A stretch of 64,000 nucleotides of DNA from Paraburkholderia sp. Tr-20389 (GCF_017104565.1 NZ_JAAGPD010000002.1:62001-126000), one strand, 5' to 3'; counted from the first letter of the stretch, positions 18,263 to 27,864 are shown. Numbers and translations: made by a program. Notes: a model not told the origin generated them from the letters alone.

Positions 18263-19228
18263 ATGGCGCAAGCATCCAGCGTAGAGTCAACCGTCGGCCG
18301 CGCGTTCCAGCGCATCATGTTGGCGGTCGACGATTCAGAAGCGACGACACGGGCGGCCGAGTACACGAAGGCCCTGTTCGCCGATCGCGCGACAATCAGG
18401 GTCGTCACGGTTGCACAGAACCCGCGCACGCTATTTCCACTCGGCGCAACCACGCAAGACTTTCTCGCCTCTGCAAGAGATGAAATCGTGGGCGATTCGC
18501 GCGCTGCGCTCGCGAGGATCGAGGCCATGTTTGCCGGGACGAAGCTTGAATTCGGCCTGGTGGATCTTTCCATGCACCGCGGAAACACGGCCGACGCTTT
18601 GCTCGACACTGCGTCGCACTGGAACGCCGATCTCATCGTAATGGGCATGCGGCATCATCAGGGCCTGCTGCGCTGGGTCGAAGGCACTGTGTCCGAGCCT
18701 GTTGCGCGCCGCGCGAACTGCTCGTTGCTGCTGGTTCCCGAGGAGAGTCGCGTTCCAACGGACAAGCCCGCCCAACGTGTGGTCTTCGCGCTGGATGGCA
18801 GCGCCTGCTCCATCGTGGCGTTGCGGACAGGCCTTCAGTTGGCAACGCCTGATACCCGTTTGCGCGCGATCTTTGTCGTAGATCGCGCGAGCAATGTGAT
18901 AGACGGAGACGCCATCAACATACTGGAGAGCGCCTACCTCGAAGAGGGTTGCACAGCACTTGATCGGGCGGCGCGGATATGCGCCGAACAGGGGCGCTAT
19001 GCGGAGACGGCACTGCTCAAGACACATATACACCGGGACGACATCCCTCACGCAATCGTACGCGACGTTCAGGACTGGAAAGGCGACCTGCTCGTTCTCG
19101 GCACTCACGGCCGGCGCGGCTTCGAGCGCTGGCTTGTCGGCAGCGTCGCGGCCCGCGCGGTGCGGCTCGCCGACACGCCCGTATTGCTCGTGCGCGACAG
19201 TGGAACAACGGCTGCTGCCATGACCTGA
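18263..19228 (+). CDS. Tandem-domain universal stress protein
   Basis: 321 aa, two Usp folds (about 16-160 and 170-312). The C-terminal domain has the ATP-binding signature G-x2-G-x9-G-S (from GTHGRRG to VGS). In the N-terminal domain the second Gly is replaced by His (GMRH), so nucleotide binding there is doubtful. ATG follows GGAGAAG at 4-7 nt. Cytoplasmic. Divergent from the BON-ppsA operon, each with its own FNR box. The family supports survival in stasis and anoxia in related bacteria; partner unknown. Confidence 0.92.
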   Translation: MAQASSVESTVGRAFQRIMLAVDDSEATTRAAEYTKALFADRATIRVVTVAQNPRTLFPLGATTQDFLASARDEIVGDSRAALARIEAMFAGTKLEFGLVDLSMHRGNTADALLDTASHWNADLIVMGMRHHQGLLRWVEGTVSEPVARRANCSLLLVPEESRVPTDKPAQRVVFALDGSACSIVALRTGLQLATPDTRLRAIFVVDRASNVIDGDAINILESAYLEEGCTALDRAARICAEQGRYAETALLKTHIHRDDIPHAIVRDVQDWKGDLLVLGTHGRRGFERWLVGSVAARAVRLADTPVLLVRDSGTTAAAMT

Positions 19229-19317
19229 CAGCAGAACAGGGCGACGTCGCGGTTGCCACGGCGCATTTCTCACCGATACTGCATGACGGTCGCGCCTTCT
19301 CCATCACTCGCCTAACG

Positions 19318-21768
19318 TCACATCAGGCCAGCCAGCACCGCACGCACGCCGAATACTGTCGCGATCGTGGGTATTGTCAGCAGCAGGGCTAACGCAATGA
19401 CCGCAAACCCGGCAACAGCCCATCCGTATGGGTTCGCATCCCGTGGAAGGCGCGACGTCGCGCCCGTCGCGAGCAGGCGCACGCCGAACATGATGCCGAG
19501 GTTACCCAATACGAGCAGCGGAAAGGCGACCGTGCGCGCGCCAACGGCATCGAATCCGAGCGAGAACGCCATCGCATAGGCGACCACGACGACACTGCCG
19601 ACGGCACATCCCAGCATCACGCTGGTTGCAAGCATCCGGTTGGTCATCAGCCTCTCGCCGACGCGCCGTGGCCGTTCCTGCATCACGGTGGGCTTCTCCC
19701 GCTCGTTCTCGAACACGATCGAACAAACCGGGGTGATGATCAATTCGAGCGCGACGATGTGAACGGGCCCGAGCATCGGCCGCCAATCCATAAGAATCGG
19801 AATGGTTGCTGCGGCGACCATCGGAATGTGCGCGGCAACGGTAAAGCTGAGCGCCTGTTTCAAGTTATCGTAGATTCGGCGGCCAAGCCGGATGGCCGAC
19901 ACGATCGGCGCGAAGTCGTCCCGAAGCAGCACCAGCGACGCGACTTCGCGCGCCACTTCGGCGCCGCGGCGACCCATCGCGATGCCGATATGTGCTGCCT
20001 TCAGCGCGGGCGCGTCATTGACGCCGTCGCCCGTCATCGCAACGACTTCGCCGGCGCCACGGAACGCCTCCACGAGCCGCAACTTCTGTCCTGGTGTCAC
20101 GCGTGCAAACACATTCGAGTCGCGTATCGCGCGCTGCAACGCAGAATCGTCCATTCCGGCGAGTTCGGCACCCGTTACGACGCGTGCTGCGTCGATGCCG
20201 ACTTCCGTGGCAATCGCACGAGCGGTCGACGGATAGTCGCCTGTAATCATCACCACTCGCACGCCTGCCGCCCTGCATTCGGCGATCGCACCCGTGACAT
20301 CCGGGCGTACGGGATCGAGCAGGCCAACCAGGCCGACGAACGTGAAATTGAAATCGCGCTGTCCGTCGGGCCAACTTTCCCCGGCATGGCGCGCCTTTGC
20401 AACACCGAGCACGCGCAACCCTTGCCCGGCCATGCGCGTCGCGCGCGCCATCAACGCGTCCACGACCTCGGTCTGCATGTCACACAAGGCACAGATCGCT
20501 TCGGGTGCCCCCTTGCATGCGACCAGACTTTCCCCAGGTTCGGACGTTCGCCATACATGCGACATGGCCGGCAACTCAGGCGTCAACGCATACTCTTGCA
20601 CGAGTGACCAATGACGATGCAAGCGGCCCGTGTTTGCCAGGTACTGGTGGCCCGCTTCATGAAAGGCGCGCTCCATCGGATCGAGCGGCTCGATCTCGCT
20701 CGCCAGCACGAGATACTCGATCAATTCATGAAACGCCTGCGTGATGGACCGTTCGCCATCCTTCAGCCACGTCTCCTCGCCGTTTGCATGGAGCGCGCGA
20801 ACCGACATGCGGTTCTGCGTCAGCGTGCCCGTCTTGTCGACGCACAGAACGGAGGTCTGGCCCAGCGTCTCGATCGCGCTTAGCCGCCGCGTCAACACGC
20901 CTTCATTCACGATACGGCGGGCACCCAGCGCCATGAAAACGGTCATGATGACGGGCAGTTCCTCGGGCAGGAGGCTGATGGCAAGCGTGATACCCGCTAA
21001 CAGGCCGGGGAGCCATGCGTCGGTGCGCCAGCGATACGCAAGTACCAACATGGCGCAGATGATCAGCGCCAGTGTCGCAAAACGCCTGACAAACGTGCGG
21101 ATTTCGAGCTGCAGCGGCGAGGGAGGTTCCCTGACTTCGGCAAGCTGCGTGCCGATCCGTCCGAGCTGCGTTTGCGGCCCAATCGCAGTGACGGTCATGC
21201 AGCCCTGGCCGCGGACCACCATGGTCCCCGAAAACAGCAGACTGGACGTGGCGCCTTCCGGCATGCCGCCGGTGCCGTGGGGACTCTTGTCGACTGCGAT
21301 GGACTCTCCCGTCAGCAGCGATTCGTCGACGCTGAGTTCGTGCGCTTCCATCAGCGTGCCATCGGCGGGCACCTTCGCGCCTTCCTCGACGAACACGATA
21401 TCGCCCGGGACAAGTTGCGCCGCCGACACCGAATCACGCTTTCCGTCGCGCAACACGTAGGCGCGTGGCGCCGACAAATCGCGCAGCGCGCGCAGCACGC
21501 TCGCCGTCCGATGACTTTGAAAGGCGGTCAGCAACACCACCGCGACGACGAATGCGAGCAGCGTCACCGCCTGTGGTGTATCGCCCAACAGGCCATACAG
21601 CGCGGTGGCAATGAGCAACAGAAGAAACATCGGCTCCGTGAGCACATCATGCACGGTGCGCCACCACAGCCTGTCCGACGACGACGCGACGACGTTCGGC
21701 CCGTACTTCGCCTGCAACGCGGCCACTTCGACGGCCGTCAGACCCGATACCGTGTCCTCGCGTCTCAT
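19318..21768 (-). CDS. Cation-translocating P-type ATPase (P2-like)
   Basis: 816 aa. It shows an N-terminal cation-ATPase segment, a TGES actuator motif, PEELP in M4 (P2-type Ca2+ pumps usually have PEGLP), phosphorylated Asp311 in DKTGTLTQN, TGDGVNDAPALK, and about 10 membrane helices. Ion specificity cannot be read from this; Ca2+, Na+/K+ or polyamine-like substrates are all possible. ATG 21768 begins 4 nt after the stop of the upstream secreted protein, so translation is probably coupled. Under the FNR box at 22459 through a three-gene operon. Convergent with the Usp gene. Confidence 0.9.
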   Translation of the reverse strand: MRREDTVSGLTAVEVAALQAKYGPNVVASSSDRLWWRTVHDVLTEPMFLLLLIATALYGLLGDTPQAVTLLAFVVAVVLLTAFQSHRTASVLRALRDLSAPRAYVLRDGKRDSVSAAQLVPGDIVFVEEGAKVPADGTLMEAHELSVDESLLTGESIAVDKSPHGTGGMPEGATSSLLFSGTMVVRGQGCMTVTAIGPQTQLGRIGTQLAEVREPPSPLQLEIRTFVRRFATLALIICAMLVLAYRWRTDAWLPGLLAGITLAISLLPEELPVIMTVFMALGARRIVNEGVLTRRLSAIETLGQTSVLCVDKTGTLTQNRMSVRALHANGEETWLKDGERSITQAFHELIEYLVLASEIEPLDPMERAFHEAGHQYLANTGRLHRHWSLVQEYALTPELPAMSHVWRTSEPGESLVACKGAPEAICALCDMQTEVVDALMARATRMAGQGLRVLGVAKARHAGESWPDGQRDFNFTFVGLVGLLDPVRPDVTGAIAECRAAGVRVVMITGDYPSTARAIATEVGIDAARVVTGAELAGMDDSALQRAIRDSNVFARVTPGQKLRLVEAFRGAGEVVAMTGDGVNDAPALKAAHIGIAMGRRGAEVAREVASLVLLRDDFAPIVSAIRLGRRIYDNLKQALSFTVAAHIPMVAAATIPILMDWRPMLGPVHIVALELIITPVCSIVFENEREKPTVMQERPRRVGERLMTNRMLATSVMLGCAVGSVVVVAYAMAFSLGFDAVGARTVAFPLLVLGNLGIMFGVRLLATGATSRLPRDANPYGWAVAGFAVIALALLLTIPTIATVFGVRAVLAGLM

Positions 21769-21772
21769 CGAT

Positions 21773-22261
21773 TCACGCAGACGGCCGGGAAGACGTCGAT
21801 ACGGGGCAATCTCCGCGGCTCGCGTCCGTGTCGCGTCGCGCGCGCTCTTCCACCGAAAAGTGCAGATCCACGCCGCCACGGCGCGGCACATCCACCCACT
21901 TACCCACATCGGATCGCCCTGCATTGGCGACGATACGGTAGCGCCCAGCGGGCAACATGATGTACAGGAACGGACCCTCGGTGCGCGTATCGAGAACCGG
22001 CTTTCCGTTCGCCTGTGCAATCCGGACATCCACATCCGCGAGATAGCCGCCGTTTGCCGACGTGAACATCATGCGCAGGCTGTAGCGAGGTGCGAGCGAC
22101 AGAAATGCCTTCGCCTCGTCTTGTCCGATTCCGCCCGTCATGTACAACACCCCGTTTGTACTGACCGCCTCGGGCAGTGACTGCGCAGAGACCGCAATGG
22201 CCGCCGCACCGAAGGTGAGAGCGATAGACAGACGAAGAATGATCTGTTTTGGGATTTGCAT
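21773..22261 (-). CDS. Exported carboxypeptidase-regulatory-like protein
   Basis: 162 aa with a clear signal peptide (hydrophobic stretch about 9-24, cleavage after AVSA). The mature part has a beta-sandwich-like pattern (DVDVRIAQANGKPV...LPAGRYRI), reminiscent of carnitine/carboxypeptidase regulatory-like folds. Probably periplasmic. It sits between a 32-aa membrane protein and a P-type ATPase in one operon, which suggests an accessory role for the pump. AGGAGG lies 11 nt before the start. Function inferred from context only. Confidence 0.78.
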   Translation of the reverse strand: MQIPKQIILRLSIALTFGAAAIAVSAQSLPEAVSTNGVLYMTGGIGQDEAKAFLSLAPRYSLRMMFTSANGGYLADVDVRIAQANGKPVLDTRTEGPFLYIMLPAGRYRIVANAGRSDVGKWVDVPRRGGVDLHFSVEERARRDTDASRGDCPVSTSSRPSA

Positions 22262-22300
22262 ATCGGCGTTTGCCTCCTGCCAATCGGGAGCGGCGACGGA

Positions 22301-22399
22301 TCAGTCGGCGTTCTTCCAGATGACGTAGTACATCACCGCAAGTGCAGCGACGGCCAGTAATGCAATGAAGCCACATCCCAGTGCAATCAATCTGACCAT
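22301..22399 (-). CDS. 32-aa single-helix membrane protein
   Basis: 32 aa; one predicted transmembrane helix covers about residues 3-27, followed by a short WKNAD tail. GGAG lies 6 nt before ATG 22399. First gene after the FNR box at 22459-22472 and followed by the exported protein (40 bp) and the P-type ATPase. Size and position resemble small regulatory subunits of membrane pumps such as KdpF, but there is no sequence match I can claim. Confidence 0.65.
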   Translation of the reverse strand: MVRLIALGCGFIALLAVAALAVMYYVIWKNAD

Positions 22400-22458
22400 T
22401 GCCAACTCCACAGACAACTTTTACTGACATCAAGCTAACACTCGCATTGGGCATGCGA

Positions 22459-22472
22459 TTGACCCAGATCAA
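22459..22472 (-). promoter_or_regulatory. FNR box for the P-type ATPase operon
   Basis: TTGAC-CCAG-ATCAA, with TAGCTT (22432-22437) beginning 22 nt downstream on the minus strand. Confidence 0.87.
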
Positions 22473-22536
22473 GCGCGTCCGTAGCGCAGCGGCGCATAGC
22501 GATTTCGCTCGTGCCGCCAGTTCGACCGAACGGCAA

Positions 22537-22550
22537 ATGACCTAAGTCAA
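22537..22550 (+). promoter_or_regulatory. Imperfect FNR box for the beta-CASP nuclease gene
   Basis: ATGAC-CTAA-GTCAA, one mismatch at the first base. TGCAAT (22572-22577) begins 22 nt downstream. Start codon 59 bp from the box. Confidence 0.62.
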
Positions 22551-22608
22551 TGGCCTCGAACTCAAATCAGTTGCAATTGACGAACACGTCGGCATGCATG
22601 GAGACCTC

Positions 22609-23973
22609 ATGAAACTCACCTTTCTTGGCGCGAGCGAGACCGTTACCGGGTCGAAATATCTGCTCGAGGAACCCGGTGTCCGCATCCTGGTCGATTGCGG
22701 ACTATTTCAGGGCGTAAAGAATTTGCGGATGCGTAACTGGACGCCGCTGCCTGTCGCTGCCGATTCGATCGATACGGTGATACTCACGCACGCGCACATC
22801 GATCACAGCGGCTATCTGCCGCTGCTAGTGCGCAATGGCTTCAACGGTCGCGTGTACTGCACGCCAGGCACCGCCGCACTCTGCGAAATCATGCTGCGCG
22901 ACAGCGCACGGCTGCAGGAAGAGCAAGCAGACTTTGCGAACCGGCACGGGTTTTCGAAGCATCACCCGGCGCTGCCGCTCTACACGATGCAGGACGCGGA
23001 GCGTGCGCTGCGACTGATCGTGCCGTGCGCTTTCGACCAGCCCGTCGAACTGAAGCACGGACTGGGCTTTCGTTTTCTGCCGGCCGGTCACATCCTCGGC
23101 GCGGCGAGCGTCGTCATCTGCCGTCATCACAAGGTGCTCGCGTTTTCAGGCGACGTGGGCCGGCCACATGATCCCATCATGCGTCCACCCGCACCGCTGG
23201 CGCACGCGGACTATCTCGTCGTCGAGTCGACTTACGGCGACCGCTTGCACCCGGAGTCGAATCCGGAGGACGAGCTTGCGCAGATGTTCGCCAGGACCTT
23301 CGCGAAAGGCGGCGTTGTCGTGATGCCTTGCTTCGCCGTCGGGCGCGCGCAGGAGATTCTCTATTACATCGCGAAGCTGAAAGAGACGGGACGCATGGCG
23401 AACGTCCCGGTGTACCTGGACAGCCCGATGGCGACGAACGTCACGGAGGTTTACCGGAAACATCTCGACGAACATCGGTTGACCATCTCCGAGGCCCAGG
23501 CGATCGACAAGGTGGCGATCATGACGCGAACCGTCGATCAGTCGAAGGCGATCGCGTCGCATCACGGTCCAATGGTTATCATCGCGGGCAGCGGCATGGC
23601 GACGGGCGGCCGTGTGCTCCATCATCTGGGTCTGTACGCGCCGGATCCTCGCAACACGATCGCGCTGGTGGGCTTCCAGGCGGCAGGCACGCGCGGCGCC
23701 GCCCTCGCCGCTCACGAGAGTTCAATCAAGTTGCACGGCGAGTATGTACGCGTGCGGGCCAACGTCGAGTCGATCGCGTCGCTTTCGGCTCATGCCGACT
23801 ACCGCGAACTGCTGCAGTGGCTGTCTTATCTGACCGACCCGCCCGTGCGCACTTTCGTGACACACGGCGAGCCCGCAGCGGCGGACGCGATGCGGCGAAG
23901 AATCTCCGAAACACTCGGATGGACGTGCGAGGTGCCCGTCTATCAACAAACGGTCGAACTCGAAGCGCTATGA
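22609..23973 (+). CDS. Metallo-beta-lactamase / beta-CASP RNA nuclease
   Basis: 454 aa. HAHIDHSG (about residues 63-70) is the zinc-binding MBL motif; further His/Asp ligands occur in AGHILGAA and SGDVG. A beta-CASP insertion (YGDRLH to GSGMATGG) and a C-terminal RMMBL segment (SLSAHAD...THGEP) complete the CPSF73/Ysh1-like architecture. It probably cleaves RNA in the cytoplasm. ATG 22609 is preferred over 22594 because GGAG lies 5 nt upstream. Monocistronic, controlled by an imperfect FNR box. An anoxia-induced RNase could remodel the mRNA pool; this is inference. Confidence 0.9.
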   Translation: MKLTFLGASETVTGSKYLLEEPGVRILVDCGLFQGVKNLRMRNWTPLPVAADSIDTVILTHAHIDHSGYLPLLVRNGFNGRVYCTPGTAALCEIMLRDSARLQEEQADFANRHGFSKHHPALPLYTMQDAERALRLIVPCAFDQPVELKHGLGFRFLPAGHILGAASVVICRHHKVLAFSGDVGRPHDPIMRPPAPLAHADYLVVESTYGDRLHPESNPEDELAQMFARTFAKGGVVVMPCFAVGRAQEILYYIAKLKETGRMANVPVYLDSPMATNVTEVYRKHLDEHRLTISEAQAIDKVAIMTRTVDQSKAIASHHGPMVIIAGSGMATGGRVLHHLGLYAPDPRNTIALVGFQAAGTRGAALAAHESSIKLHGEYVRVRANVESIASLSAHADYRELLQWLSYLTDPPVRTFVTHGEPAAADAMRRRISETLGWTCEVPVYQQTVELEAL

Positions 23974-24004
23974 TGTGCGCGTCGCTGGCGGCGCAGTCGG
24001 GCAG

Positions 24005-25861
24005 CTATCGTTCGAACACGTACGTCCCCGGCGCGTCATCCAGTCCGTCGACGATCGCGCGACCCACCACCTCGCCGTCGGAATGATCGCGCAGCCACGC
24101 ATTCCACCTCGGCCACCATGAGCCGTCGACGGGTTCGGTGGCTGAGAGGAACTCCTGTCTGCCGCGATACGGCTCTCCGGCTGCTCTCGTTGCGCAACGG
24201 TAATACCGGTCCGGATGGCCCGGCTGCGAGACGATGCCGGCGTTGTGCCCGCCCGCCGTCAGCAGGAACGTCAGATCGTTGTGTGTGAGCAGATGAAGCT
24301 TGTAGACGGAGCGCCACGGCGAGACATGGTCGCGCTCGGTGCCGACGACGAACATCGGCGCTTCGATGTCGGACAGCGCAACAGGCCGTCCACCGACGCA
24401 ATAGCGCCCTTCCGCAAGATCGTTGTTGAGAAAAAGCGATGTCAGATACTCGCTGTGCATCCGGTACGGCAGACGCGTCGTGTCGGCGTTCCATGCCATC
24501 AGGTCGTTCGGTTGCGAACGGCGGCCGAGCAGATACTCGCTCATCATTCGTGACCAGACCAGATCCCGCGCCTTGAGCAACTGGAACGCCGCCGACATCT
24601 GCGAACCGTCGAGATAGCCTTGACGCCACATCAGCGCATCGAGTGCCGCGAGTTCGCTGGCATCGATGAAAAGCCCGAGTTCTCCGGGTTCGGTGAAATC
24701 CGTTTGCGCGGCAAGCAGCGTCACGGTTTTCAGTTCATCTCCTCTGCCGTCGCGAAAGAGCGCCGCCGCCGCGATGGCGAGCAAGGTTCCGCCAAGACAA
24801 TAACCGACCAGGTGTACCCGCTGAGCGTCACGCTCGCGCACTTGCGCGAGGGCTGCGAGCAGCCCTTCCCGCAGGTATGCTTCGAGTCCGACGTCACGGA
24901 ATGCCTCGCCGGGGTTGCGCCACGAAATCGCGTAGACGGTATAGCCACCGTCGACGAGATAGCGGATCAACGAATCGTGCGGCTGAAGATCGAGAATGTA
25001 GTACTTCATGATCCACGACGGCACGATCAGGATCGGCTCTTTCGCCACCGTTGGTGTCGTCGGTGCGTACTGCAGCAATTCGCACAACTCGCTGCGCCAG
25101 ACGACCTTGCCGGGTGTGATCGCGACGTGCTTGCCTGGCAGCCATTCAGATGGATGCGCGTGCTGGTCGCCCGAACGGCCCTGCACGAGATCGCGCAGAT
25201 CGGCGAGCCAGTGCAGCGTCCCCGTGACAAAGCTTGTTCCCCCACTCGACCATGCTGCCCGCTGCACCACCGGATTGGTGGCGATGAAATTGCTGGGAGC
25301 GCACGCGTCCAGCCATTGGCGAGCCAGGAAGCGCACCAGTTCCTCGTGATGTCGTTCGACGCCTGGTATGGCCGTTGTCGCAGTCTCCCACCAGTGCTGG
25401 ATTCGAAGAAATCCTTCTCGATACACATGAAACGGCCAGGCCGCCCATGCATCATCTGCGAAACGCGGATCCTCGGGCGCGTGTCCATGCTTTGGAGGGG
25501 CCACGTTTGTACGCATCGTGCCATGCACAACCTCGGCGCTCGCCAATACGGCCTCGCTAGAAAGCTCCAGTAGCCTTCCCGGCGCGACTGCCATGTGCAG
25601 CGCCCAGTCCATGAAGGCAAGCGCCACGGACGTCGGGGACAGGCCGCCCGTTAGAGCGGCTACGCCTGCATGCGCCGCGCGGTCAAGCGCGTCGCGCGTA
25701 AGCACGGGGTGAGAACTGCCCTCTCCGTGACAACCGATCGGGACATGGCCCCGTGCATTGGCTCGCGAAAGGTCAATCGAAGAGGTGGGCGTCGTGAGCC
25801 GAGCCGTATGCTCCGGCAATGGTTGAGGCTTGTCGTCGGCCGTGAGAGGTAGTGTTGCCAT
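24005..25861 (-). CDS. phaC: Class I poly(3-hydroxyalkanoate) synthase
   Basis: 618 aa, usual class I length. N-terminal PhaC_N segment, then an alpha/beta hydrolase core with the lipase-like box GYCLGG, catalytic Cys355, Asp511 (ERDHVSPW) and His539 (GGHN). It polymerises (R)-3-hydroxybutyryl-CoA on granules. No clear ribosome site precedes ATG 25861. It is alone downstream of its own FNR box at 25924. This is probably a second, oxygen-regulated synthase, since no phaA is adjacent. It pairs functionally with phaZ (32838), phaB (52098) and phasin-like proteins in this window. Confidence 0.94.
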   Translation of the reverse strand: MATLPLTADDKPQPLPEHTARLTTPTSSIDLSRANARGHVPIGCHGEGSSHPVLTRDALDRAAHAGVAALTGGLSPTSVALAFMDWALHMAVAPGRLLELSSEAVLASAEVVHGTMRTNVAPPKHGHAPEDPRFADDAWAAWPFHVYREGFLRIQHWWETATTAIPGVERHHEELVRFLARQWLDACAPSNFIATNPVVQRAAWSSGGTSFVTGTLHWLADLRDLVQGRSGDQHAHPSEWLPGKHVAITPGKVVWRSELCELLQYAPTTPTVAKEPILIVPSWIMKYYILDLQPHDSLIRYLVDGGYTVYAISWRNPGEAFRDVGLEAYLREGLLAALAQVRERDAQRVHLVGYCLGGTLLAIAAAALFRDGRGDELKTVTLLAAQTDFTEPGELGLFIDASELAALDALMWRQGYLDGSQMSAAFQLLKARDLVWSRMMSEYLLGRRSQPNDLMAWNADTTRLPYRMHSEYLTSLFLNNDLAEGRYCVGGRPVALSDIEAPMFVVGTERDHVSPWRSVYKLHLLTHNDLTFLLTAGGHNAGIVSQPGHPDRYYRCATRAAGEPYRGRQEFLSATEPVDGSWWPRWNAWLRDHSDGEVVGRAIVDGLDDAPGTYVFER

Positions 25862-25923
25862 CGTCGTTCGGTTGATCGCGCTAGTGACCCATGCCTACGT
25901 TACGCGGGCATGGACTCGAACAC

Positions 25924-25937
25924 TTGACCTGCGTCAA
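25924..25937 (-). promoter_or_regulatory. FNR box for phaC
   Basis: TTGAC-CTGC-GTCAA, with TAACGT (25897-25902) beginning 22 nt downstream. Located between the 79-aa gene and phaC, so phaC is an independent unit. Confidence 0.88.
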
Positions 25938-25959
25938 GCCTGAAAAAGACCCGCAACTT

Positions 25960-26199
25960 TCACACCTTGATGGTCCGTGCCATCTTCAAACCGATCCACA
26001 TCATTCCTTCGCGCAATCCCTCCAGTACGGCGTCGCGTTCCGTGCTGCATTTCTTGCCCTGCCGAAAGGTGCGTTCGAAGTCACCGTCCGGCGACCAATG
26101 CCTGACATGGATCGTCGACCGATATCCCCCGTCTTCGGCTTCTTCCGTCTGCACGTTCACTGACCATTCTCCTTCCTGCACGTTTCCCGACAAGGTCAT
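25960..26199 (-). CDS. 79-aa protein of unknown function
   Basis: 79 aa from ATG 26199 (GGAGG at 5 nt); an in-frame GTG at 26202 is less likely. No membrane segment. Two Trp and a charged, beta-then-helix pattern suggest a small soluble domain. It follows the second BON gene by 63 bp and is probably cotranscribed from the box at 26987. Family not recognised. Confidence 0.66.
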   Translation of the reverse strand: MTLSGNVQEGEWSVNVQTEEAEDGGYRSTIHVRHWSPDGDFERTFRQGKKCSTERDAVLEGLREGMMWIGLKMARTIKV

Positions 26200-26262
26200 C
26201 ACAGCCTCCTTTTGCTTCGCCGCCGCGGACTACGGAGAGGCGCGCCGGCGAGCGACGGTATG

Positions 26263-26913
26263 TCATTCGACAACGAGATCGTCGACCACGGCACGAACAC
26301 CCGGCGCGCTCCACGCGGCCCCTCGCGCGACGGCGCGTTCAGCGTAAGAGCCGACCTTGCCTGTCAGGGTGACGGTTCCGTCCTTGACCTCGATACCGAT
26401 GTGTTTGACTTCGCGCTCCGCATGGCGCTGCATCGCCTGCGCGATCTGCGCGCCGATGTCTTCCGACGCGACATGGCCGCGCATTTCAACGCGGTTGATG
26501 ACGCCGAGCACGCCGCGCATATGGCTGATCGCGCGCGCGACGATGTGAGCCTGGTACGCCCAGTCCACGGTGCCCGTCAACGTGACCCACCCTCGTTCGA
26601 CCTGCACCTTCACGGAATCGTCAGGCAGGCCGACTGTCCAGTGCACGATATCGTGTACGGCACTGGCGATGTCTTCATCCGTGCGTTCGTCCTTCTGCGG
26701 CAGCCGGACCTGCATATCCACCACGACAGCCTTGACGCCCGCCACACGGTGCGCCGCCTTTTCAGCGGCGAGCTTCTCGGCGTAGCTGGGAGGATGACCG
26801 GAGAGCGTGACCACGCGATCCGTCACCTCCACGCCGATGTCCGTCGCTGTCACGGCGGGGTCCCACTCGAGTTCATCCTCGACTTCCTTCCTCAACTGGC
26901 GGTCTGATTTCAT
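26263..26913 (-). CDS. Triple BON-domain protein, second copy
   Basis: 216 aa. Three BON repeats with V-x-V-x-(D/R)-(G/R)-x-V-T-L-(S/T)-G cores at about 29-40, 103-114 and 179-190. Same length and architecture as the protein at 17386, with a closely similar N-terminus, so the two are paralogues. AGGAG lies 7 nt before ATG 26913. No signal peptide. Operon with the 79-aa gene; imperfect FNR box 74 bp upstream. Confidence 0.9.
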   Translation of the reverse strand: MKSDRQLRKEVEDELEWDPAVTATDIGVEVTDRVVTLSGHPPSYAEKLAAEKAAHRVAGVKAVVVDMQVRLPQKDERTDEDIASAVHDIVHWTVGLPDDSVKVQVERGWVTLTGTVDWAYQAHIVARAISHMRGVLGVINRVEMRGHVASEDIGAQIAQAMQRHAEREVKHIGIEVKDGTVTLTGKVGSYAERAVARGAAWSAPGVRAVVDDLVVE

Positions 26914-26986
26914 CACGCATCTCCTCGATGTGAATCGTGGCTCGTGCCATCACAAAGAAGCTTCGGCCAGCGGTTGCACGATGGGA

Positions 26987-27000
26987 CTGATACAGATCAA
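26987..27000 (-). promoter_or_regulatory. Imperfect FNR box for the second BON gene
   Basis: CTGAT-ACAG-ATCAA, one mismatch at the first base. No good -10-like hexamer at the position used by the other sites. Confidence 0.6.
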
Positions 27001-27092
27001 GCGTGCGGGTCTTCCCCGCGTTAACCTGACACGCGTCTTTTCCGCAGACCCGCGCTCTGGAAAGTCGCAAGACAATCCACATCGCAATGCGC

Positions 27093-27106
27093 TTGACTGA
27101 AGTCAA
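27093..27106 (+). promoter_or_regulatory. FNR box for the nitroreductase gene
   Basis: TTGAC-TGAA-GTCAA, with TATCCT at 27129-27134 (22-nt spacer). Start codon 90 bp from the box. Confidence 0.87.
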
Positions 27107-27195
27107 CGGTCGCACTTCAGGCCGCCTCTATCCTGGAAGCGATGCACTTGCGCCGCCTGGGCGAATGCATCGATCCATCCACGAAGGAGTCGATC

Positions 27196-27864
27196 ATGAG
27201 CGACACGCAACTGCTGACTTACGAACCTGCGCACGGTCGTGCGCCGGCTCATGCCCGGGGCGACAGCCCTGCCGTTATCGAACTGCCGAAACCGGACATG
27301 TCCTCAGGCGCGCCGCTGATGAAAGCCCTTGCGTTACGTGCCAGCACGCGCGAGTTCTCCGATGCGCCGCTTGCGCCGGCCACGCTCGGCGCACTGCTGT
27401 GGGCTGCCGATGGCATCAATCGGCCGCTCAAACGAGGCCGTACCGCGCCATCGGCGAACGCATTCAATGAAATCGACCTCTACGCCGTGATGCCGAATGG
27501 TGTCTATCGATACGATGCGCCCGCGCATCGGCTCGTCCTGAAACAGGCAAGCGATGCGCGCAATCTGACGGGGTATCAGGACTTCGTCGGTGCCGCACCG
27601 CTCGACCTGGTCTACGTGGTCAACATGTCGCGTCTGCTCGACATGGCGCCCCAGCAGCGCGATATCTTTTCCGCAGTCGCGGCAGGCGCAATGGCACAGA
27701 ACGTGTCGCTGTATTGCGCCTCCGAAGGACTGGGGTGCGTCGTGCGCGGCTGGATCAATCATCGCCTGCTGAGCGACGCGCTGAAGCTGAACGAGGACGA
27801 ATTGCCCATTCTTGCGCAAACGGTCGGCGCGCCGGGCACGACGCTGACCTCGCTCGCGGACTGA
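27196..27864 (+). CDS. SagB-type nitroreductase-family flavoprotein
   Basis: 222 aa; AAGGAG lies 6 nt before ATG 27196. The core has S-T-R-E-F (FMN phosphate contact, about residue 50), GLLWAADGINRP-like and PSANA segments, and a C-terminal SLYCASEGLGC helix, all typical of the nitroreductase fold with FMN. Substrate unknown; such proteins reduce nitro compounds, quinones or act in redox balance with NAD(P)H. Cytoplasmic. Monocistronic, ending at the hairpin at 27945. FNR control suggests a role as an electron outlet under low oxygen. Confidence 0.88.
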   Translation: MSDTQLLTYEPAHGRAPAHARGDSPAVIELPKPDMSSGAPLMKALALRASTREFSDAPLAPATLGALLWAADGINRPLKRGRTAPSANAFNEIDLYAVMPNGVYRYDAPAHRLVLKQASDARNLTGYQDFVGAAPLDLVYVVNMSRLLDMAPQQRDIFSAVAAGAMAQNVSLYCASEGLGCVVRGWINHRLLSDALKLNEDELPILAQTVGAPGTTLTSLAD

